From Peptoniphilus lacrimalis DSM 7455 (GTDB lineage: Bacteria > Bacillota > Clostridia > Tissierellales > Peptoniphilaceae), in contig NZ_KB900374.1 in assembly GCF_000378725.1 (NCBI RefSeq), positions 1 through 64,000 of the forward strand: DNA of 64,000 nucleotides, read 5' to 3'. Below are positions 46,338-52,677 of this stretch, piece by piece. The notes below the pieces were generated by a model. The model saw only the letters and a program-made list of their open reading frames with translations. It ran no database searches and was not told the DNA's origin. The position numbers were made by a program, and so were the translations under genes. Every line of letters begins with the position of its first letter. The first letter of the stretch is position 1.

Positions 46338-47312
46338 TTAATTTCCAACAATTTCTGCCCCTTTAAATATTTGACTATTTAAATCTATTCCTAGGGCTTG
46401 TGCCGTTTTCTTATTTACTTTTTTAACATTTTCTTTATTACCTTCCACTGAAATATTTTTAATATCCTCTCCTTTCAAAACTCTTGCAGCCATCTTTGCA
46501 GCTTGCTTTCCGTGTAGGTAATAATCCACTCCTTCAGACATTAATAATCCATTTGTTACTTGCCCTTCTTCTGCTGAAAGTGAAATAATTTTTTCTTCAT
46601 TTAAAGTTTTTGAAATTATTGGAGCCGCAGATGCTACTGTATTATCTGTTAGTGCATAAAGGGCGTCAATCTTTCCTGAAATTGATGCTATGGCTTGAGA
46701 AATCTCATTTATATTATTTATTCCTACATATTCAAGGTCAAGCCCCATATCTTTACAAATCTTTTTTACTTCTTCAAGTTGAACTAGAGAATTTTTTTCA
46801 AAAGTTGAATAAATAAGTCCCAAAGTTTTTATATTTGGATTTAACTCAAGTAAAGTTTTTAAGTGATTTCTTATTGGGACTGCATCTGTTACCCCTGTTA
46901 TGTTTGTAATTTTATCTTTAGATTCAACTAAGCCTGCAGCAACAGGGTCAGTAACCGCTGAGAAAATAATATTTTTGTTTGGCAAAGCAGTTTTTGCTCC
47001 TTGGGCTGCTGGCGTTGCAATTGCATAAACTAAATCCACATCATCTGATTGAAATTTTTTTGGAACAGTTGTTGTCAAAGTTGAATCTCCATTTTCATTT
47101 TGAACTTCAATTTCTGCATCTATTCCTTCTTCTTTTAGACCATCAATGAAACCTTTTTTAGCATTATCTAAAGAAATTTGGTCCATATATTGAACTATGC
47201 CTACTTTATACTTACAATCGTCTATCTTTTTTTCTGCTTTATCCTTTGTGGAACAGCCCACAAGCATTGCTAAGCTAAGTGCTAAAGTTGTAGATAAGAT
47301 TATTTTTTTCAT
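46338..47312 (-). CDS. TrpX-like substrate-binding lipoprotein, Phe T-box controlled
   Basis: A 324-residue paralogue of the downstream binding protein. Lipobox LVGC (Cys about 19), then YKVGIVQYMDQISLDNAKKG, YAIATPAAQGAKT, IIFSAVTDPVAAGLV and ITGVTDA. The ATG at 47312 follows AGAGGAGG; the in-frame start seven codons earlier would include the RBS. It has no permease of its own and no convincing terminator before the next promoter. The T-box specifier TTC predicts phenylalanine as ligand. It probably shares the permease and ATPase at 43.3-45.0 kb. Confidence 0.88.
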   Translation of the reverse strand: MKKIILSTTLALSLAMLVGCSTKDKAEKKIDDCKYKVGIVQYMDQISLDNAKKGFIDGLKEEGIDAEIEVQNENGDSTLTTTVPKKFQSDDVDLVYAIATPAAQGAKTALPNKNIIFSAVTDPVAAGLVESKDKITNITGVTDAVPIRNHLKTLLELNPNIKTLGLIYSTFEKNSLVQLEEVKKICKDMGLDLEYVGINNINEISQAIASISGKIDALYALTDNTVASAAPIISKTLNEEKIISLSAEEGQVTNGLLMSEGVDYYLHGKQAAKMAARVLKGEDIKNISVEGNKENVKKVNKKTAQALGIDLNSQIFKGAEIVGN

Positions 47313-47333
47313 TATTTTTTCCTCCTCTTGCAA

Positions 47334-47603
47334 TAAAAAAATCCTTCACCCACATAGGGCGAAGGATCGCGGTACCACCTAATTTTATAATTAAAATAAT
47401 TATCTCAAGAAATCTATCAATTTCTGTCCTTAATAACGGGGGCTTCCGTAGCAGTCTACTTAAATTTCAACCGCCATGCTTTAGAGTGAATATTACATAT
47501 CTATTTATCTGTGAGCTTTCATCTAACCTCACTCTCTAAAAAATAACTAGGATATCTTTCTCTCTATCATTGCATCTAATATTATTTATTGCTTTTTTTA
47601 ATT
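47334..47603 (-). promoter_or_regulatory. T-box riboswitch, predicted tRNA-Phe specific
   Basis: Minus-strand leader with stem I apex GTGAG-GTTAGATGAAA-CTCAC and a specifier loop ending ATATTCA right before CTCT; the specifier is TTC at 47488-47490, in the same position as TAC in the other leader. The stem III region reads GTAGACTGCTACGG. The T-box AGGTGGTACCGCG is at 47368-47380. The terminator stem ATCCTTCGCCC/GGGTGAAGGAT plus U7 is at 47334-47367. TGGT again matches A73, as in tRNA-Phe. Confidence 0.9.
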
Positions 47604-47609
47604 TTTTAT

Positions 47610-47638
47610 ATCTTAACTTGATATAAAATTTTTGTCAA
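47610..47638 (-). promoter_or_regulatory. Promoter of the Phe T-box leader
   Basis: TTGACA (47633-47638), 17 bp, TAAGAT (47610-47615) on the minus strand. The -35 lies about 30 bp from the edge of the 10-bp repeat array. Confidence 0.75.
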
Positions 47639-47663
47639 TACTTTTTTAATATATTTTTTTATT

Positions 47664-47980
47664 TTCTTCTTAGTTCTTCTTGGTTTTTCTTAGTTCTTCT
47701 TAGTTCTTCTTAGTTCTTCTTGGTTTTTCTTAGTTCTTCTTGGTTTTTCTTAGTTCTTCTTAGTTCTTCTTAGTTCTTCTTGGTTTTTCTTAGTTCTTCT
47801 TAGTTCTTCTTGGTTCTTCTTAGTTCTTCTTGGTTTTTCTTAGTTCTTCTTGGTTTTTCTTAGTTCTTCTTAGTTCTTCTTAGTTCTTCTTAGTTCTTCT
47901 TAGTTCTTCTTAGTTTTTCTTAGTTCTTCTTAGTTCTTCTTAGTTTTTCTTAGTTCTTCTTGGTTTTTCTTAGTTCTTCT
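47664..47980. repeat. 10-bp tandem repeat array, 31 full units
   Basis: From 47671 to 47980 the sequence is 31 uninterrupted 10-mers of only four kinds: TAGTTCTTCT (majority), TGGTTTTTCT, TAGTTTTTCT and TGGTTCTTCT, with a partial unit at 47664-47670. The TGGTTTTTCT form never occurs twice in succession. The array starts on the stop codon of the AlbA_2-type gene and stops just short of the T-box promoter. TAG on the plus strand and TAA on the minus occur in each common unit and cycle through all frames, so the array cannot encode protein. Confidence 0.97.
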
Positions 47981-49422
47981 TAAAAATTAATTTTATAATA
48001 CTGTGTTCTATCGTGAATCGAACTGCCATACCATTTTATCAATTTCTTTTTTTCAAGCTCCTTAAGAATTTTTTTGCAATAAGTAATCCCCTTTCCAAGA
48101 TATTGACTAGCATCCTTTGTAGTTAAATTTATCCCACTATTATACATATAGTATAATATTCTTTTTTCACTTATTGTTAATTTATCAAATTCAATTTTAG
48201 ATATATTGTTCTTAATATGATCTAAGCTTCTCAAACTTCTATTCAAAATATTATTTTCCAATACTAACAAAACATTATTATTTGGTTCATAATATCTGGG
48301 TTCATTTAAGAATAATTTTTCCATTTCAGAATATATTCTTTTTACACCTTCATTCATTTCTTTAACCCAGCCAAATTCAGATAAAATCCTTGCTATTCTA
48401 GGATTTCTAGAGTATCTTTGATTTAAAATATTTTCTATTGTTACTATATTAGGTAATAAACCAGGGCTTAATATTTCCATCCTGTCATCATAAATAAGCA
48501 CTTTAATATGTTCACCTCTCATAGAGTAATTCCTGTGTGTTAAAGCATTTACAATTCCTTCAAACCAAGCAAATTCAGGATATTCAGGCATAATTCTAAA
48601 CTTTCCGTCTTTATCCAAATACTGAAATTCTCTCAATTGTGTGTTAATAAATTCTCTTGCATTTCTAATTATATTGGGAATTGCTGAATCAAAATTTTTT
48701 TCCTTAACAATATTAATCTCAGTTCCAACTTTTTGCTTATCTCCATCATATTTAATAACTCGCAATCTGGCTTGAGGCAAAAACTTACTTGGACTTTTCC
48801 CGAATAATAAAATTCCTGCATTAGTGATTTTCCCATCAATATAAAAATTCCTTGCTTTTAGCACATCTTCTGTTGATAAATCAGAAATATCCATGATAAT
48901 TTTATACTCATTTATTAAATTCTCATCAATATCATTTAAAGTTGCTTCTGGTACAATTTCATCTTCAAAATATCTTTGACCTCTATCGTATTGTAATTGT
49001 AAGATTTGATTAAAATTTAGCTCTCTTGTCTTATCGTTTTGTCTTAAATAAACCTTACCATCATATGATTTAATAACCCTGTCTAAAGATACATCTACAG
49101 AAAGTACTAATATATTATCTTTTTTTCTCTTTTCATTTTCAACATCTAAAATTTCAAATTTTACACTTATTGGTGTTTCTCTTAACTCTGTAATAAAAAT
49201 ATTTTTATATTCATCAATATTATGTGCTCCATCATAATTAAAGCCTGTAATTTCCCCGTCATCTTCAATCCCTATTACTAACTGTCCACCTTCAGCATTA
49301 GAAAAACCAACTAAATGTTTTAAAATATCAAGAGGTTTTATTTTAGCACTCTTCCTATCAAATATTTGACTTTCTCGGCCAAAACGATAAAAAGATATTT
49401 TACCTAACAATTTATCATTCAT
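47980..49422 (-). CDS. AlbA_2 (Schlafen-like) ATP-binding protein, putative regulator
   Basis: A 480-residue protein with an N-terminal AlbA_2/divergent AAA-4 domain (about 8-130, GRESQIFDRKSAKI, FSNAEGGQLVIGIEDDGEI), a middle part, and a HATPase-like domain resembling the RecG-like C-terminal family (FAWFEGIVNALTHRNYSMRG about 285-304, IYDDRMEILSPGLLPNIV). A C-terminal winged helix follows (about 415-480). Related proteins are annotated as ATP-binding transcriptional regulators and some sit in defence islands; the role here is unknown. The ATG at 49422 follows AGGTGA; a GTG three codons earlier is possible. The stop codon is the first base triplet of the tandem array. Confidence 0.82.
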   Translation of the reverse strand: MNDKLLGKISFYRFGRESQIFDRKSAKIKPLDILKHLVGFSNAEGGQLVIGIEDDGEITGFNYDGAHNIDEYKNIFITELRETPISVKFEILDVENEKRKKDNILVLSVDVSLDRVIKSYDGKVYLRQNDKTRELNFNQILQLQYDRGQRYFEDEIVPEATLNDIDENLINEYKIIMDISDLSTEDVLKARNFYIDGKITNAGILLFGKSPSKFLPQARLRVIKYDGDKQKVGTEINIVKEKNFDSAIPNIIRNAREFINTQLREFQYLDKDGKFRIMPEYPEFAWFEGIVNALTHRNYSMRGEHIKVLIYDDRMEILSPGLLPNIVTIENILNQRYSRNPRIARILSEFGWVKEMNEGVKRIYSEMEKLFLNEPRYYEPNNNVLLVLENNILNRSLRSLDHIKNNISKIEFDKLTISEKRILYYMYNSGINLTTKDASQYLGKGITYCKKILKELEKKKLIKWYGSSIHDRTQYYKINF

Positions 49423-49536
49423 TTTAATCACCTATGTAAAAATTTTTATGACTCATATTTTTGTAGTTTATTTATAATATTATATCAAATCATCTAATCC
49501 TTTTTTACTTACATAATCATAGTTTATATTAAATTA

Positions 49537-49577
49537 TAAAAAATCCAAAGGCTCTATATATTATAGAACACCTTTGG
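49537..49577 (-). terminator. nadE operon terminator
   Basis: CCAAAGG..TTCTATA/TATAGAG.CCTTTGG with TTTTTT on the minus strand ends the hflX-yigZ-nadE run about 15 bp after the nadE stop. Confidence 0.85.
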
Positions 49578-49591
49578 CAGAAATTTATTTT

Positions 49592-50320
49592 TTATTTTAT
49601 TTTAAACATGGGCACAGGCATTCTCTTGTGATTTGACCTGTTGTGCATTCCATCAATTTTTTTCTTAATTTCTTCTTCTGGTATCTTTTCTCCTCTAATA
49701 TATGAATCAAGAACTTCATAAGTAAATCCCATTTCAGATTCATCGCTTTGACCCTTCCAAAGTCCTGCTGATGGTTTCTTTTCAATAATAAAATCTGGCA
49801 AATCTAAGGCTTTAGCGAGCTTAAATATATCAGTTTTTAAAATATTTGCTATAGGATAAATATCAGCTCCACTATCTCCATATTTAGTTGAATAACCTAC
49901 ATACCATTCGCTGCCATTTGACGGCCCAACTACAAGATATCCTAAATCTTGTCCATAATAATATAAGGTTGTCATCCTTAATCTTGGCTTAATATTAGAC
50001 CTTGCAAGTTTATTTTCAGAAGTAAAAGATGCTTTTAAAAGCTCATTGTAGGTATTAGTTAAATCTACAACTTTAACTTCAAGGTCCAAGGACTTGGCGA
50101 TTTTTAAGGCATCATTTTTGTCATCATCTATGGAATCACAAGGCATTATTAAACCAAGTGAATTTTCTGGAAATACCCTTTTAGCAAGACCTGCCACCAC
50201 AGCAGAATCAATCCCACCGGAAAGTCCAAAAATAAAACCCTTTGCGTGAGCTTCTTGTGCTCTTTCTCTTAGCCAACTAACTAAATCATCTCTAAGTTTT
50301 TCATAATTCATATTACTCAT
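49592..50320 (-). CDS. nadE: NH3-dependent NAD synthetase
   Basis: Converts deamido-NAD to NAD with ammonia and ATP. The 242-residue length is that of the glutaminase-free form. PP-loop GLSGGIDSAVVAGLA (about 33-47), YYGQDLGYLVVGPSNGSEWY and the C-terminal KKPSAGLWKGQSDESEMG substrate loop are visible. RBS AGGAGA. It overlaps the CoA-binding gene by 8 bp. Confidence 0.96.
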   Translation of the reverse strand: MSNMNYEKLRDDLVSWLRERAQEAHAKGFIFGLSGGIDSAVVAGLAKRVFPENSLGLIMPCDSIDDDKNDALKIAKSLDLEVKVVDLTNTYNELLKASFTSENKLARSNIKPRLRMTTLYYYGQDLGYLVVGPSNGSEWYVGYSTKYGDSGADIYPIANILKTDIFKLAKALDLPDFIIEKKPSAGLWKGQSDESEMGFTYEVLDSYIRGEKIPEEEIKKKIDGMHNRSNHKRMPVPMFKIK

Positions 50321-50690
50321 TTAATCTCCTATATACACAATCATTTACTACATTAAAATTATTGTCTTCTAAAATTTTTTCAAGACTTTTGTCAAAAGAA
50401 CCTGGTTGGAAAAATATATTTTTTATCCCCAATTGCTTAGCTTCTTCTAAATATCCTTTTGCAAATTTGGGATTTACTATCATATCAATAGCATCAATTT
50501 TTCCTGGAACTTCCTCTAAATTATTATAAACTTTTTGACCTTCAATTTCATCATATTTTGGATTTATAAGATAAACCTTATAACCCTTTTCTTTTAAAAT
50601 TTTAGGAATTTTATAAGAAAATTTTGATTTATCAATGCTTGCACCAATAACTGCCCAATTTTTTTCCTTTAACATTTCCAATGCGTCCAT
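50313..50690 (-). CDS. CoA-binding domain protein (YccU type)
   Basis: A 125-residue Rossmann-fold protein: NWAVIGASIDKSKFSYKIPK with the nucleotide/CoA loop, KVYLINPKYDEIEGQKVYNN, and IDMIVNPKFAKGYLEEAKQL, then NDCVYRR at the C-terminus. Such CoA_binding_2 proteins have no settled function; ligand binding is inferred from the family. It starts 4 bp after the YigZ gene and overlaps nadE. RBS GAGGTG. Confidence 0.9.
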   Translation of the reverse strand: MDALEMLKEKNWAVIGASIDKSKFSYKIPKILKEKGYKVYLINPKYDEIEGQKVYNNLEEVPGKIDAIDMIVNPKFAKGYLEEAKQLGIKNIFFQPGSFDKSLEKILEDNNFNVVNDCVYRRLNE

Positions 50691-50694
50691 AATT

Positions 50695-51327
50695 TCACCT
50701 CATAATTTTTCCATCTATTGTTGGTAATTCTTCACAAGCTTTAACTTCAATTTTGATTTTTGCCCCTGTCATATCTTTTAAATCCTTGATGATTGGAGCA
50801 TTTTCCTTTACATATAAAGTTAAGGATGCTATATCTGTAAATTCCTCTTGCAAAATTTTATACCCATTTATCGTAAGGTAGTTTAAAATTTTTCCGTGAT
50901 AGGTATAATCATAAGAAAATTTTGTTCTGTTAAAATTTTCTCTAACAACTTTTTTTGCAGCTAATAATCCAAGTCTTGCACATTTTGTATATGCCCTTAA
51001 AAGACCACCTGATCCTAAGAGGATTCCTCCAAAATACCTAGTCCCAGTTACTAAAACATTTCTCATTTCTTCTTTTTTTAAAACTTCAAGCATGGGAATA
51101 CCAGCTGTTCCTTGAGGTTCCCCATCATCTGAATATCTTTGAATTTTTGCGTCTTTTCCAATAATATATGCGTAGGTATTGTGAGTCGCATCCTTATAAA
51201 TTTCTTTTATTTGGGAGATTTTATTAAGTGCCTCTTCTTCTGATTTTACAAAATAGCCGCCTCCAATAAAGCGAGATTTTTTTTCTACAAAATCTCCTTC
51301 TCCGCCTGATAAAACTGAATTATACAT
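50695..51327 (-). CDS. YigZ/IMPACT family protein
   Basis: A 210-residue protein with an N-terminal UPF0029/IMPACT domain (EKKSRFIGGGYFVKSEEEA, ATHNTYAYIIGKD, SDDGEPQGTAGIPMLEVLK, RYFGGILLGSGGLLRAYTKC) and a C-terminal DUF1949 domain. Eukaryotic IMPACT regulates Gcn2; bacterial members are uncharacterised translation-linked proteins. RBS GAGGT. It overlaps hflX by 8 bp. Confidence 0.92.
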   Translation of the reverse strand: MYNSVLSGGEGDFVEKKSRFIGGGYFVKSEEEALNKISQIKEIYKDATHNTYAYIIGKDAKIQRYSDDGEPQGTAGIPMLEVLKKEEMRNVLVTGTRYFGGILLGSGGLLRAYTKCARLGLLAAKKVVRENFNRTKFSYDYTYHGKILNYLTINGYKILQEEFTDIASLTLYVKENAPIIKDLKDMTGAKIKIEVKACEELPTIDGKIMR

Positions 51328-52588
51328 TTGCTACATACCTCTTTAATTTATTGTACTCTTTTTTACTTAAACTAAGCTCAATTTCTATGAAATTCTCCTT
51401 ATATATAGGTTTAAGATCAAATCTTTCAATTAATTTATAAAGAATATCTGTGTCATCATAGGGAAAGTTTAATTTTGTATAAATATATTGTTCTGGCAAA
51501 TTTTCTTCTATGGATTTTAATAACTTATTCATATCAGGGTCATTTTTGGCAGAAATATAAATCTTCTGTGACTTAATTTTTAATGGTATGGTAGTGCTAT
51601 TAAGATCAATCTTATCAGACTTATTAAAAACTGTGAGGATTTTTTTATCCTTAATTCCTATTTCCTGTAAGATATTCATTGTTGTGTCATAGGCAATTTC
51701 TAAATCTTTACTAGAAGCATCAATTACATGAACTATTAAATCAGAATATTTTATTTCTTCCAAAGTTGATTTAAAAGCTTCAATTAATTTTGTTGGAAGT
51801 TTTGAAACAAAGCCTACAGTATCTGATATTATAAATTCCCTACCTGAAAGTAACCTTGCTTTTCTAGAATTTGGGTCTAGAGTTGCAAAAAGCATATCTT
51901 TAACAAAAACTTCCTTAGAATCATCTTCTTTTATCCTATTTAGAATCGTAGATTTTCCAGCATTTGTATATCCAACAAGAGATACAGTTGGAATCTTAGA
52001 ATTCATCCTCTTTGACCTTGTGGTATCTCTAGTTTTTTTTGCTTTATTTAATTTTTCTTTAATTTTATCAATTTCTCTTAAAAGCCTTCTTCTATCGGTT
52101 TCAATTATTTGTTCACCAGGTCCTCTTGTACCAATACCACCGCCTGTCCTTGACCAACCTTTAATGCCAAGAAGTCGAGGCAGTTGGTACTCCAACTGTG
52201 CTAGCTCTACCTGAAGTTTTCCTTCATATGTGGAAGCCCTCAAGGCAAAAATATCTAAAATTAAATTAGTTCTGTCAACAACTTTCTTTTTAATTGTATC
52301 TTCTAAATTTCTTAACTGAATACCTGTTAATTCATCGTTAAAGACAATGGCATCCGCCTCTAAATTTTCAGCCATTTCTTTTATTTCCTTAACCTTTCCT
52401 TTGCCAATCAGATATTTAGGATTAAATTTTTCAAGATTTTGTGTCATCTGTCCAATAACTTCAGCCCCATCTGCATAGCAAAGCTCATCTAGTTCTTTCA
52501 TTGAAGTTTCTAATGAATTTGGATAAGCTCCTATATCAGTGCCAACAGTTATTACTCTTTCAATTTTTTTACTTGATACATCTTCCAT
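51320..52588 (-). CDS. hflX: Ribosome-splitting GTPase HflX
   Basis: A 422-residue GTPase that dissociates stalled ribosomes under stress. The N-terminal HflX domain (DELCYADGAEVIGQ, GKGKVKEIKEM, ANAIVFND-like ADAIVFNDELTGIQLRNLED) and the Gly-rich linker (GWSRTGGGIGTRGPGE, about 142-157) precede the G domain: G1 GYTNAGKSTI, G3 DTVGFVSKLP, G4 FNKSDKID. A -10 TATAAT ends only 6 nt before the ATG with no RBS, so the mRNA may be leaderless. Confidence 0.95.
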   Translation of the reverse strand: MEDVSSKKIERVITVGTDIGAYPNSLETSMKELDELCYADGAEVIGQMTQNLEKFNPKYLIGKGKVKEIKEMAENLEADAIVFNDELTGIQLRNLEDTIKKKVVDRTNLILDIFALRASTYEGKLQVELAQLEYQLPRLLGIKGWSRTGGGIGTRGPGEQIIETDRRRLLREIDKIKEKLNKAKKTRDTTRSKRMNSKIPTVSLVGYTNAGKSTILNRIKEDDSKEVFVKDMLFATLDPNSRKARLLSGREFIISDTVGFVSKLPTKLIEAFKSTLEEIKYSDLIVHVIDASSKDLEIAYDTTMNILQEIGIKDKKILTVFNKSDKIDLNSTTIPLKIKSQKIYISAKNDPDMNKLLKSIEENLPEQYIYTKLNFPYDDTDILYKLIERFDLKPIYKENFIEIELSLSKKEYNKLKRYVANV

Positions 52589-52656
52589 AGATTCATTATA
52601 CTACATTTAAGCTTTTGCAAAAATATGTTTTTATAGTATTAATTTTCTGCTAATGT

Positions 52657-52662
52657 TATAAT
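52657..52662 (+). promoter_or_regulatory. PBP gene promoter (extended -10)
   Basis: ATGTTATAAT on the plus strand is an extended -10. The start would be near 52669, only about 9 nt before the ATG and overlapping the RBS AGGTGAG region. It is back-to-back with the hflX promoter. Confidence 0.55.
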
Positions 52663-52677
52663 GAATTAGGTGAGTAT

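Noticed and set aside
45016-47603. Tryptophan-specific T-boxes, as commonly annotated for TrpXYZ-type transporters
   Set aside because: No TGG is found at the specifier position, and the T-box bulge TGGT fits A73, not the G73 of bacterial tRNA-Trp.
47664-47980. 10-bp array considered as a CRISPR array or coding repeat
   Set aside because: There are no spacers and no cas genes, and stop codons recur in all frames on both strands.
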